Assembly: GCA_036259835.1 (NCBI GenBank)
Contig: DATABA010000046.1
Span: 1-57,773 of the forward strand
DNA from: JALYGK01 sp036259835
GTDB taxonomy: Bacteria > Actinomycetota > UBA4738
Direction of reading: 5' to 3'
Length of the DNA: 57,773 nt
Position 1 is the first letter of the stretch. Every line of letters begins with the position of its first letter. A program made the position numbers and the translations under genes. The notes below the pieces were generated by a model. It was not told the origin of the DNA. It worked only from the letters and a program-made list of their open reading frames with translations, and searched no databases. Of the stretch, positions 1 through 8,662 are shown one piece after another.

Positions 1-1838
1 ATCTCCTCGAGCGAATGACGCGGAACCGGTTCGAAGTGGGTGAAGTCGAAGCGAAGACGCCCCGGCACGACGAGCGACCCGGCCTGCCGGGCGTGCTCCC
101 CGAGAAACTGACGGATCGTGTGGTGTAGAACGTGCGTTGCCGTGTGCGACCGCGCGGTCGCCTCGCGCCTCGGGGAATCGACCACCGCCTCGATCTCCTC
201 CCCCTGGCGGACTTCACCCGAGGAGACGACGCCCTCATGGACGATGATGCCGCCGGGCCCGGGTTTCGTATCAGTGACCTGGACCATTCCCGAAGGCGTC
301 CGAATGGTCCCGTGATCGCCGATTTGCCCGCCACCTTCGGCGTAGAACGGCGTTCGGTCGAGCACCACGCGAACACGGTCCCCCTCGTGTGCCGCTTCGG
401 CGAGCGAGCCGTCCTTCACCATCCCGATCAGCCGGCCTTCGGCCGTCAAACGCTCATAGCCCAGGAAGTCGGTGGGACCGGCTGCACCGGCCACCTCGGC
501 AAGGACGCTCTCCACAGGACCGCCCTTGCGGGCGGCCTCCCGGGCCCGCTTTCGCTGTTCCTCCATCAATGTGGCGAAGTCGTCCGTGTTCACACTCAGG
601 CCCGCGTCCTGCGCCATTTCGATGGTCAGTTCGAGGGGGAACCCATGTGTGTCGTGCAGCCTGAACGCCACGGACCCCGGTAACTCGGTCGAACCTTGCT
701 TCGCGGCCCTTTCGGCCTCGGCGTCGAAGAGCGTGATCCCCTGACGGTACGTGGCGCGGAACCGCTCCTCCTCCGAACTCGCCACCTGAAGGATGAACGG
801 CTTATTGGCAATCAACTCGGGATACGCCTCGCCCATGACGTCAACGGTCGTCTCGACGAAGCGGTCCATCACGGGGTCGTCGATTCCGAGCCGACGGGCG
901 TGCGTTACGACGCGACGAAGCTCTCGGCGAAGCACGTAACCACGGCCCTCGTTCGAGGGAAGGACGCCGTCGGCGATGAGGAACGTGCATGCCCGGCCGT
1001 GCTCGGCCAGCACTCGCAGGCTCACATCGGTCTTCTCGTCGGACCCATATTTGCGTCCGGACACGCTCTGCGCTGTTTCCACCAGGGGACTGAACAGGTC
1101 AGTCTCGAAGACCGTGTCCTTCTCCTGGAGGACCATGGCCACTCGTTCGAGGCTGCTCCCGGTGTCGATGTTCTTGGCTGGCAGCGGTCGGATCACGTTC
1201 GCCTGTTCATCGCATTCGTCCTGCATGAACACGAGATTCCAGATCTCGCAGAATCGGTCCTCGTCGACGTCGGGTCCGCCGCCGGGTCCGTACTGCGGTC
1301 CTCGGTCGACGAAGATCTCGGAGCACGGCCCTCCCGGTCCCGCGACGTGCATCCACCAGTAGTTCAGCGACTCGCCGTTCTCATCGAACTTGCCACGCCG
1401 GACGATCCGGTCTCCGGGGATCCCGACCTCGTCGGCCCAGATCCTGATGGTCTCGTCGTCCGTCTCGAACACCGTGACCCAGATACGTTCGGGCTCGATC
1501 CCGTATCCCTCGGTCACGAGCTCGTAAGCCCAGGCGCACGCGTCCCCCTTGAAGTAGTCGCCGAAGGAGAAGTTGCCGAGCATCTCGAAGAACGTCAGGT
1601 GACGGGCGGTGTGACCGACGTTCTCGATGTCTGAGGTACGGAAGACCTTCTGCGCGGTGGTCGCGCGGGCGTAGGGCGGGTCCTCCAAACCAAGGAAGTA
1701 GGGCTTGAACTGGTTCATCCCGGCGTTCGTGAGAAGGAGCGTGGGATCCGCCGGAATGAGCGACGACGAAGGGACGATCTTGTGTCCGCGCTCCTCGAAG
1801 AAACGCAGGAAAAGGTCGCGGACCTTGTTGGCCTCCAT
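1..1838 (-). CDS. alaS: Alanyl-tRNA synthetase, 3' part beyond the window
   Basis: Charges tRNA-Ala in the cytoplasm. The ATG at 1838-1836 begins MEANKVRDLFLRFFEERGHK, followed by the class II catalytic core (NAGMNQFKPYFLG, HLTFFEMLGNFSFGDYFK) and then the tRNA-recognition region. Near the window edge the editing domain shows SHTATHVLHH, the HxxxH metal motif. About 612 codons are visible and the C-terminal editing and oligomerisation end lies outside. It is the most downstream visible gene of a minus-strand run of synthetase and repair genes. Family assignment is certain; the missing 3' end is due only to the window boundary. Confidence 0.97.
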   Translation of the reverse strand, partial: MEANKVRDLFLRFFEERGHKIVPSSSLIPADPTLLLTNAGMNQFKPYFLGLEDPPYARATTAQKVFRTSDIENVGHTARHLTFFEMLGNFSFGDYFKGDACAWAYELVTEGYGIEPERIWVTVFETDDETIRIWADEVGIPGDRIVRRGKFDENGESLNYWWMHVAGPGGPCSEIFVDRGPQYGPGGGPDVDEDRFCEIWNLVFMQDECDEQANVIRPLPAKNIDTGSSLERVAMVLQEKDTVFETDLFSPLVETAQSVSGRKYGSDEKTDVSLRVLAEHGRACTFLIADGVLPSNEGRGYVLRRELRRVVTHARRLGIDDPVMDRFVETTVDVMGEAYPELIANKPFILQVASSEEERFRATYRQGITLFDAEAERAAKQGSTELPGSVAFRLHDTHGFPLELTIEMAQDAGLSVNTDDFATLMEEQRKRAREAARKGGPVESVLAEVAGAAGPTDFLGYERLTAEGRLIGMVKDGSLAEAAHEGDRVRVVLDRTPFYAEGGGQIGDHGTIRTPSGMVQVTDTKPGPGGIIVHEGVVSSGEVRQGEEIEAVVDSPRREATARSHTATHVLHHTIRQFLGEHARQAGSLVVPGRLRFDFTHFEPVPRHSLEE

Positions 1839-1881
1839 CGCGGTAAGTGTAGTGAGCGGGTTCCGGCCTCAGGTGGAACGG

Positions 1882-3222
1882 TCAGCCAAGAAGATCCTTG
1901 GCGAGCGCCACCCAGAGATCCGTTGCGAGCTGGAGGGATTCCACGTCGACGCGTTCGTTGTCGCCGTGGAACATCGAGGCGAACTCGGCGAACGAGATTC
2001 GGTCGCTGAACAGGCCGGCTCCATAGGCTGTCGCGCCTGCTCGCCTGAAGAACCGCGCGTCGGTCGCCCCGACGATCATGAAGGGGACAGTTTTGGCCCC
2101 CGGCACCAGCTTCTCCGTAACGCGCCGCAGGGAGTCCCAGAGCGGTGTGTCGATCGGCGACGCGCTCGACGTGTCGTCGCTCTGGGCGGAGATCTCGACC
2201 GAATCGGACAGGTCCCCCAGCGCCTGGGAAAGCATGGCTCGGACGTCCTCGCCGGTCTGGCCAGGCAGCGTCCGGATGTCGACCTGGAGGTCCACGGTGT
2301 CCGGAATCACGTTCGTCTTGACACCGCCCTGAACGATGGTCGGCGCGAAGGTGGTGTGCGTGCAGGCATGGACCATGCGGGCCATCCCAACATCGTCGAA
2401 CGACTCGTAAAACTCACGAATGCGGTTCGGCTCCAAAAGGAGCTCCGCCAACTCAGGCGGGAGATCGCTGGACTCGACGAACCCTCGCCAGATCTCGTTG
2501 ATTTGCGTCTCCGGACGAAACTCGGCGATTCGACGAACGACCTCCGCAGCCTTGACCAGTGCGTTGTCCGTCCGCAGGGGCATGGAACCGTGGCCCGGCG
2601 TCCCGCGCACCCTCAACGTGCACCAGTAGCTGCCCTTCTCGCCCACGATCACCGGGAGCTTCAAGCCCGTGGTGGACGGTAGGGGCATCCGAAAGCCACC
2701 CGACTCGGTCACCACGAAATCGGCGCGAACGGCGTCAGGTTCGTTTTCGAGCATCCATTCAGCGCCGTAGGTGCCAAGCGCCTCTTCGTCTGCGACTGCG
2801 AAATACGTCAGCGTGCCCTTCGGACGGAACCCCTCGTTGGCAAGCGTCCGGAACGCAACCGCCATGGACGCCGTCTCGTTCAGCATGTCGACGGCTCCGC
2901 GGCCCCACACCTCGCCGTCGACCAACTCTCCGCCGAACGGATCCCTGCGCCACCGGTCTGGGTTGACCGGAACCACGTCGGTGTGACCCATGAGCACCAG
3001 GCCGGGAGCGGAAGGATCGCTTCCCTCGATCTTGGCGACAAGGCTCCCGCGCCCGGGAATCGGCTCGTACCGCTGAAGGTCGAGGCCGGACCCCTCCAGG
3101 TAGGAAGAAAGCAGGTCGACGCTCCGCACTTCGCCGCCGGATTCAGGCCGCCCGTCGTTGACGCAGGCGTTCCTGATGAGCTGTTGGAGCAGGTCGACGA
3201 CTTCGTCGAGGACTTCGGTCAT
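1882..3222 (-). CDS. M20 family zinc metallopeptidase (ArgE/DapE-like)
   Basis: A 446-residue di-zinc amidohydrolase/peptidase. It has the metal-binding GHTDVVPVNPDRW (His80, Asp82), the bridging Asp in WGRGAVDM (about residue 112) and the catalytic/metal pair in ADEEALG (about 146-147). A lid/dimerisation domain follows, including GTPGHGSMP. Length fits the M20 family. No signal peptide is visible, so it is cytoplasmic. It lies between rarA and alaS, 24 bp from rarA. The substrate cannot be read from sequence: N-acyl amino acids, dipeptides and succinyl-diaminopimelate are all possible. Confidence 0.9.
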   Translation of the reverse strand: MTEVLDEVVDLLQQLIRNACVNDGRPESGGEVRSVDLLSSYLEGSGLDLQRYEPIPGRGSLVAKIEGSDPSAPGLVLMGHTDVVPVNPDRWRRDPFGGELVDGEVWGRGAVDMLNETASMAVAFRTLANEGFRPKGTLTYFAVADEEALGTYGAEWMLENEPDAVRADFVVTESGGFRMPLPSTTGLKLPVIVGEKGSYWCTLRVRGTPGHGSMPLRTDNALVKAAEVVRRIAEFRPETQINEIWRGFVESSDLPPELAELLLEPNRIREFYESFDDVGMARMVHACTHTTFAPTIVQGGVKTNVIPDTVDLQVDIRTLPGQTGEDVRAMLSQALGDLSDSVEISAQSDDTSSASPIDTPLWDSLRRVTEKLVPGAKTVPFMIVGATDARFFRRAGATAYGAGLFSDRISFAEFASMFHGDNERVDVESLQLATDLWVALAKDLLG

Positions 3223-3246
3223 GGCAGAGCCCGAATCATATCGGGG

Positions 3247-4494
3247 TCACCCTTCGGAGGGAGGTTCGTCGCTCTTCTCCTCACCTTCGCCGCTCGGCTC
3301 GTAGTACCGCTTTCCCTCGAACCGAGGCGGACGGTATTCCTGTTCCACTTGGTGACCGGGATACTCGTGCGGGTACTTGTACCCGACGCCGTAGCCATGC
3401 TTGCGAAGCGCGGGATGCCCGGGCTCTTTCAGATGAAGCGGGACGGGGTCGCTAGACACGCCGTCCTCCGTGGCCCGGTTGAGGGCGACGATGACGCTGT
3501 TCGATTTGGGGGCCGTCGCGAGGTAAATCGCCGCTTCGGCGAGGTTGAGCCGCGCTTCGGGAAGGCCGACGTACTCGACGGCGTGCGCGGCGGCCACGGC
3601 GACGAGCAGCGCCCTTGGGTCCGCCAGCCCGATGTCCTCGGACGCGTGGACGACCATGCGGCGGGCGATGTAGCGGGGGTCTTCGCCGGCCTCGATCATC
3701 CGGGCCAGCCAGAACAGCGTGGCGTCCGGGTCCGATCCCCTGATGCTCTTGATGAACGCCGAGATGACATCGTAATGAGCGTCCCCTTGTCGGTCGTACA
3801 CGACGGCCTTCTTCTGGAGGGCTTCTTCCGCGTCGGCACGCGAGATCTCCGCGTCTCCCCTTGCCTCCGCGGCGAGCACCCCCGTCTCCAACCCCGTCAG
3901 GGCGACTCGGGCGTCACCACCCGCGACGTTCGCCAGATGGTCCAGCGCCTCGTCGGACACCTTGACCTCGCTTTTCCCCAGACCACGCTCCGCGTCCTCG
4001 AGCGCTCGCTGGAGCAGGCTCCGAATGTCCGGCGGCTCGAGTTGCTCCAGCCTGAGCAGGATGCACCGAGATAGGAGGGGCGACACCAGAGAGAAGTAGG
4101 GATTCTCCGTGGTCGCTCCGATGAACGTGATGGTCCCGTCCTCCACCGCCGGCAACAGGACGTCCTGCTGCGACTTGCTCCACCGGTGAACCTCGTCGAC
4201 GAACAGAACCGTGGGAAACAACGAACCCCTCGCCTGCTGCATGACCTTGCGGGCGTCGGCGACACCCGAAGCGACCGCCGAGAGCTGCACGACCTCACCC
4301 TTGACTGTTTCGGCCAGGAGGTAGGCGATCGTCGTCTTGCCACTGCCCGGAGGCCCCCATAAAAGGAGGGACGGCAGGTGTCCGGACTCGGCAATCGACG
4401 AGAGGGCGCGTCCCGGTCCCAGGAGATGCCGCTGTCCCACAACCTCGTCGAACCCTCGGGGCCGCATCCGTGCGGCGAGCGGTGGTTGGCTCAC
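3247..4494 (-). CDS. rarA: Replication-associated recombination AAA+ ATPase RarA/MgsA
   Basis: A 415-residue AAA+ ATPase related to clamp-loader and RuvB proteins that acts at stalled replication forks. The GTG at 4494-4492 was chosen because it begins VSQPPLAARMRPRGFDEVVG just upstream of the conserved core and sits after a GGGAGA ribosome-binding stretch; upstream in-frame codons lie inside aspS. Walker A is GPPGSGKTT (about 47-55), Walker B is LFVDEVHR (about 98-104), and sensor 1 is GATTENP. The C-terminal part carries YPHEYPGH, typical of the family. It follows aspS by 26 bp and is probably cotranscribed. Confidence 0.93.
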   Translation of the reverse strand: MSQPPLAARMRPRGFDEVVGQRHLLGPGRALSSIAESGHLPSLLLWGPPGSGKTTIAYLLAETVKGEVVQLSAVASGVADARKVMQQARGSLFPTVLFVDEVHRWSKSQQDVLLPAVEDGTITFIGATTENPYFSLVSPLLSRCILLRLEQLEPPDIRSLLQRALEDAERGLGKSEVKVSDEALDHLANVAGGDARVALTGLETGVLAAEARGDAEISRADAEEALQKKAVVYDRQGDAHYDVISAFIKSIRGSDPDATLFWLARMIEAGEDPRYIARRMVVHASEDIGLADPRALLVAVAAAHAVEYVGLPEARLNLAEAAIYLATAPKSNSVIVALNRATEDGVSSDPVPLHLKEPGHPALRKHGYGVGYKYPHEYPGHQVEQEYRPPRFEGKRYYEPSGEGEEKSDEPPSEG

Positions 4495-4520
4495 TCGTCT
4501 CTCCCGATAACCGCGCCGGC

Positions 4521-6293
4521 CTAATCCCGCTTCGATTCGCCCACGAACCGGATTCCGAGCTGGCCGAGCTGGTCCTGAGACGGCTCGGAGGGCGCTCCCA
4601 TCAGGAGATCGGTCCCGGACTGCGTCTTCGGGAACGCGATGACCTCGCGGAGGTTCGGTTTGCCGGCAATAAGCATGACGATCCTGTCCAATCCCAACGC
4701 GATCCCACCGTGGGGCGGAACCCCATACCGAAACGCCTGGAGCAGATGCCCGAACTGCTCTTCGGTCTGCTCGGGGGAAAGGCCCAGAGCTTCGAAGACC
4801 TTCCGTTGAACATTGGGCTGGTGGATACGGATGCTGCCACCGCCCAGCTCCCAACCGTTCAACACCAGGTCATACCCGCGGGCCCGAGCGGCCGGGGGTG
4901 TGAGGTCATCGGATGCCGGTGCGGTGAACGGGTGATGAACCGACACCCATTTCTTTTCATCCTCGCCCCACTCGAACAGCGGCGGATCGGTGATCCACAG
5001 GAAGTTCCATCGCCCTTCGGGGATGAGGCCGAGGCGCACGGCCATGAGCCGCCGGAGGCCGTCCAGAGCGACCGCCGTCCGTGACGGCTGATCGGCCACC
5101 ACCAGCGCCAGATCTCCCTCGTCCGCCGACGTCGCCTTTCGGATGGCCTCGATCTCATCCGTCGAAAGGTGCCGCTCCACCGGCGACCGCGCCTCCGAGT
5201 CCGTGAACGCCACCCACACCAATCCGGCGGCCCCACGGGACTTCGCCTCGTCGACCAGACCGTCCAGGTCCCTGCGGCTCCACGAAGCGGCGCCGGGTGC
5301 CGCGAAGCCTTTCACCACACCCCCCGTATCCACCACCGAGGCGAAGGCCCGAAATCCGCTGCCCGCAAACGTGTCGGTCAGGTCGCCGAGCTCCATTCCG
5401 TACCTTGTGTCGGGCTTGTCCGACCCGTACCGAGCCATGGCCTCGTCATAGGGGAGGCGCGGAAACGGAGTCTCGATGTCCACACCGGCGTTCTCGTTCA
5501 TCACGCGAACGAACATCGCCTCCGTGAGGGCGAACACGTCTTCCTCGGTGGCGAAGGACATCTCCATGTCGAGCTGGGTGAACTCGTACTGACGGTCGGC
5601 CCGAGGGTCCTCGTCCCGGAAACACCTCACGATCTGGTAGTACCGGTCGAAGCCGGCAACCATCAGGAGCTGTTTGAACTGCTGCGGCGATTGCGGAAGC
5701 GCGTAGATCTTCCCTCGCTGGAGCCGTGAGGGCACCAGAAAGTCTCGCGCACCTTCCGGCGTGCTCTTGGTCAGGTCAGGGGTCTCGACGTCGATGAATC
5801 CCCTCTCGTCGAAGAACCGCCTGATGGACCGGGCGATCCCGTGACGAAGCACGAACGCCCTGGTCATCTCAGGGCGACGGAGGTCGAGATAGCGATACGT
5901 CAGACGAAGCAGCTCATCGGTCTCGATCCCGTCCTCGATCGGAAAGGGTGGGGTCAGGGATTCCGACACCACCTGAATCGTTCGGGCCGCGACCTCGACG
6001 TCCCCCGTCGCGATGTTCGGGTTTGCCGTGCCTTCGGGACGAAGCCGAATCTCTCCTTCGATCCTCACCACGGACTCAAGCTTCACCTCACCGGCAACGC
6101 GCGCCGCGTCCGGAGCGTCGGGGTGCGCGACCACCTGGACGATGCCGTCCCGGTCGCGAAGGTCCATGAAAATGACCCCGCCGTGATCCCGCTTCCGGGC
6201 GACCCACCCGGCAAGGATGGCCTCGCCGCCGGCGTGCTCCTTCCGAAGCGCGCCGCACATGTGGGTCCGCCCACCCGCGAGGCGATCGCTCAT
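4521..6293 (-). CDS. aspS: Aspartyl-tRNA synthetase (bacterial type)
   Basis: A 590-residue class IIb synthetase. It has an N-terminal OB-fold anticodon domain (GWVARKRDHGGVIFMDLRDR), motif 2 (RCFRDEDPRADRQ), a bacterial GAD insertion in the middle, and motif 3 (GIALGLDRIVMLIAG) followed by LREVIAFPKT. The ATG at 6293 overlaps the hisS stop as ATGA, so translation is coupled to hisS. Whether it also charges tRNA-Asn cannot be settled here because no gatCAB genes are in view. Length is normal. Confidence 0.96.
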   Translation of the reverse strand: MSDRLAGGRTHMCGALRKEHAGGEAILAGWVARKRDHGGVIFMDLRDRDGIVQVVAHPDAPDAARVAGEVKLESVVRIEGEIRLRPEGTANPNIATGDVEVAARTIQVVSESLTPPFPIEDGIETDELLRLTYRYLDLRRPEMTRAFVLRHGIARSIRRFFDERGFIDVETPDLTKSTPEGARDFLVPSRLQRGKIYALPQSPQQFKQLLMVAGFDRYYQIVRCFRDEDPRADRQYEFTQLDMEMSFATEEDVFALTEAMFVRVMNENAGVDIETPFPRLPYDEAMARYGSDKPDTRYGMELGDLTDTFAGSGFRAFASVVDTGGVVKGFAAPGAASWSRRDLDGLVDEAKSRGAAGLVWVAFTDSEARSPVERHLSTDEIEAIRKATSADEGDLALVVADQPSRTAVALDGLRRLMAVRLGLIPEGRWNFLWITDPPLFEWGEDEKKWVSVHHPFTAPASDDLTPPAARARGYDLVLNGWELGGGSIRIHQPNVQRKVFEALGLSPEQTEEQFGHLLQAFRYGVPPHGGIALGLDRIVMLIAGKPNLREVIAFPKTQSGTDLLMGAPSEPSQDQLGQLGIRFVGESKRD

Positions 6294-7558
6294 GCGTCGG
6301 CCGCGCCCTGCGTCCTGATCCACACGATCGCCTCGTCCAGGCCGAACTCTTCCTCGCGCCCGTCGGCGAGCCGTCGGAGCTTGACCGTTTCGGCGGCTGC
6401 TTCCTTCTCCCCGATGATGACCGCGAACGTTGCTCCTGCCCGGTCGGCCATTCGAAGCTGCGCTTTCAGAGGGCGCGACCCGAACCCCGCAGCCGTCCTG
6501 ATCCCGGCCGCTCGCAGCTGACGCGCAATGTCCCTCGCCGAAGACGCTGCTCCGTCTCCGATCGCCACGACGAAACAGTCGAGGGCAGCCCGCTCGACCT
6601 CACGTCCCTCGCTCTGAAGCGCAAGGAGGATCCGTTCGAGCCCGAGAGCGAAACCGATCCCCGGCGTGGGCGGACCTCCGAGCACCTCGGCCAGGCCGTC
6701 GTACCGGCCCCCACCCCCGACGGTCGACTGTCCTTCCGAAAGCACGCCGCTCACCCACTCGAACGTCGTCCGCGTGTAGTAGTCCAGTCCGCGAACCAGC
6801 GTCGGAACGTGGACGAAGCTCACGCCCTCCTGCGCCAGGCCGTCACGAACGCTCTCGAAGTGCTCCTTGCACGCCTGGCACAGGCGATCAGAGATCTTCG
6901 GTGCGTCCTTCGAGACATCGCGGCACGCCGTGTCCTTGCAGTCCAGGACGCGCATGGGGTTCAGCCGGAAGTGGTCTCGATGCTCGTCGGTCAGGCGGTC
7001 ACGATTCCGCTCGAGGTATTCGAGCAACTCCTCCCGGTACGCCGGACGGCAGACCTCGTCGCCGATGGAGTTCAGTTGCAGCTCGAGGCGGCCCAATCCC
7101 GTCTCGCGGAGGTATTCGTCACCCACGTGAATCACTTCGGCGTCGGCATCGGGTTCGGGCGACCCGATGCATTCGATTCCGAACTGCCGGAATTCCCTCA
7201 GTCGCCCTGACTGGGGACGCCCGTACCGCCACATCGGTTCGAGGTAGTAGGTCTTGAACGGAACCGAGACCTCGCCCCGCCGGTCCAGGAAGGCCCGCAC
7301 AACGGGGGCCGTTCCTTCAGGACGAAGCGTGAGCGAACGACCACCCTTGTCCTCGAACGTGTACATCTCCTTGCGAACAACGTCGCTCGATTCCCCCGAC
7401 GTGCGCGCGAAGAGCTCCGTCTGTTCGAACGCAGGCGTCTCGATGAAGCGGTAGCCGTAGAGCTCCGCGCGCCGAGCGGCCAGGTCGGCCAACGCCCGCA
7501 GGTGTTCCGAGGCAGGCGGAAGCAGGTCGGAGGTTCCCCTCGGCGCTGAGAAGTCCAT
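6290..7558 (-). CDS. hisS: Histidyl-tRNA synthetase
   Basis: A 422-residue class II synthetase. It begins MDFSAPRGTSDLLPP, followed by motif 1/2 (LTLRPEGTAPVVRAF, EPMWRYGRPQSGRLREF) and the histidine-binding signature LVRGLDYYTRTTFE. GGGGRYDGL and the motif 3 region GIGFALGLERI follow, then a C-terminal anticodon-binding domain. It lies 6 bp after the metallo-beta-lactamase-fold hydrolase gene and overlaps aspS by 4 bp, giving a tight hydrolase-hisS-aspS-rarA unit. Confidence 0.96.
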   Translation of the reverse strand: MDFSAPRGTSDLLPPASEHLRALADLAARRAELYGYRFIETPAFEQTELFARTSGESSDVVRKEMYTFEDKGGRSLTLRPEGTAPVVRAFLDRRGEVSVPFKTYYLEPMWRYGRPQSGRLREFRQFGIECIGSPEPDADAEVIHVGDEYLRETGLGRLELQLNSIGDEVCRPAYREELLEYLERNRDRLTDEHRDHFRLNPMRVLDCKDTACRDVSKDAPKISDRLCQACKEHFESVRDGLAQEGVSFVHVPTLVRGLDYYTRTTFEWVSGVLSEGQSTVGGGGRYDGLAEVLGGPPTPGIGFALGLERILLALQSEGREVERAALDCFVVAIGDGAASSARDIARQLRAAGIRTAAGFGSRPLKAQLRMADRAGATFAVIIGEKEAAAETVKLRRLADGREEEFGLDEAIVWIRTQGAADA

Positions 7559-7564
7559 GGAGGC

Positions 7565-8194
7565 TCAGGCCAGCTGGCGTAGGAAGGGATTGGTGGCCCG
7601 CTCCAGGGCAACGGTGGTCGCATCACCGTGGCCCGGGTACACCGGCAATGGGTCGGGAAGGGAGAGGAAGCGCCGCAGGCTCGCGAACATCTCGGCGGCC
7701 GAGGAATTCGGAAAGTCGTACCGTCCGATCGCTCCGCGAAACACCAGGTCGCCGCTGAACAGCAGATCGGGGATCCGGAAACAGGAGCTCCCCGGAGTGT
7801 GACCGGGGGTGTGCAACACCTCGAAGGCCAGCCCGCCGAATTCCAGGACCTCCCCGTCGGAGAAGGTTCGAAGGTCCTTTGGCGCCGCGATCGGAACCGG
7901 CATCCCCGCTCCCCAGGCCTGCGGGTCGGTCATGGCGAGAGCGTCGTCTTCGTGAATGAAGAAGGAAACATCATCCCCACAGACTTCTGCCGCGGCACCG
8001 ACGTGGTCGTAATGACCGTGGGTGGCGAGTGTGGCGACAGGGCGCTTTCCGGCGTCGCGAAGAAGGTTCAGGATTCGCGCCGCCTCGAAGCCGGGATCGA
8101 CGATCACGGCATCGTCGCTGCCGTCCGCCGACAGGAGCCAGCAGTTCGTGCCGAATGGGTTGTCGGAAAACGCCTCCAGGAACATCCGGGGCAT
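7565..8194 (-). CDS. Metallo-beta-lactamase-fold hydrolase, glyoxalase II-like
   Basis: A 209-residue metallo-hydrolase with THGHYDHVG, the HxHxDH zinc motif, a later HTPGHTPGSSCFR metal histidine, and FSGDLVFRGAIGR. The C-terminal histidine is in VYPGHGDATT. Its small size, without the glyoxalase II C-terminal domain, fits the YcbL-type group often found beside hisS and relA. Likely substrates are thioesters such as S-lactoylglutathione analogues, but the physiological one is unknown. It lies 4 bp downstream of dtd. Confidence 0.87.
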   Translation of the reverse strand: MPRMFLEAFSDNPFGTNCWLLSADGSDDAVIVDPGFEAARILNLLRDAGKRPVATLATHGHYDHVGAAAEVCGDDVSFFIHEDDALAMTDPQAWGAGMPVPIAAPKDLRTFSDGEVLEFGGLAFEVLHTPGHTPGSSCFRIPDLLFSGDLVFRGAIGRYDFPNSSAAEMFASLRRFLSLPDPLPVYPGHGDATTVALERATNPFLRQLA

Positions 8195-8198
8195 CGTA

Positions 8199-8651
8199 TC
8201 AGCGGCCTGCGGGCGAACCTTCCAACAGAATCGTGACCGGCCCGTCGTTCACCAGCTCCACTTCCATGTGCTCGCGAAATGCCCCTCTTCTGACCGTCGC
8301 ACCGAGCGCTTCCAGCGTCTCGGCGAACGCAGTGACTCGCTGCTCCGCGACGTTGGGATCGGCCGCTCCGGCCCACGACGGCCGTCGGCCTCGGCGCGCA
8401 TCGCCGTACAGCGTGAACTGAGGGACCACCAGGATCTCGCCGCCGCTCTCGGAGAGGGCTAGATTCATCCTGCCTTCGTCATCCTCGAAGATCCGGAGGT
8501 TGAAGACCTTCCCTGCCAGCCACCGCGCCTCGTCTTCAGCGTCGTCGCGGCCCACACCGACCAGAACCAGAAGTCCCGGCCCAATCTCCGCGACGGTATT
8601 CCCCGCCACGTGAACCGCAGCACGCGACACTCGCTGGATGACCAGCCGCAC
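8199..8651 (-). CDS. dtd: D-aminoacyl-tRNA deacylase
   Basis: A 150-residue DTD that hydrolyses D-aminoacyl-tRNA (and Gly-tRNA-Ala) in the cytoplasm. It starts MRLVIQRVSRAAVHV and has normal length and the second active-site motif NDGPVT. The first motif, usually SQFTL, here reads PQFTLYGDARRGRRPSW, a Ser-to-Pro change. The gene lies 11 bp downstream of relA, a linkage conserved in many actinobacteria and firmicutes. Confidence 0.94.
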   Translation of the reverse strand: MRLVIQRVSRAAVHVAGNTVAEIGPGLLVLVGVGRDDAEDEARWLAGKVFNLRIFEDDEGRMNLALSESGGEILVVPQFTLYGDARRGRRPSWAGAADPNVAEQRVTAFAETLEALGATVRRGAFREHMEVELVNDGPVTILLEGSPAGR

Positions 8652-8662
8652 CGGCGATCGCG

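Noticed and set aside
696..1634. A 312-codon plus-strand frame
   Set aside because: It is fully antisense to alaS and reflects high third-position GC in that gene; no recognisable domain.
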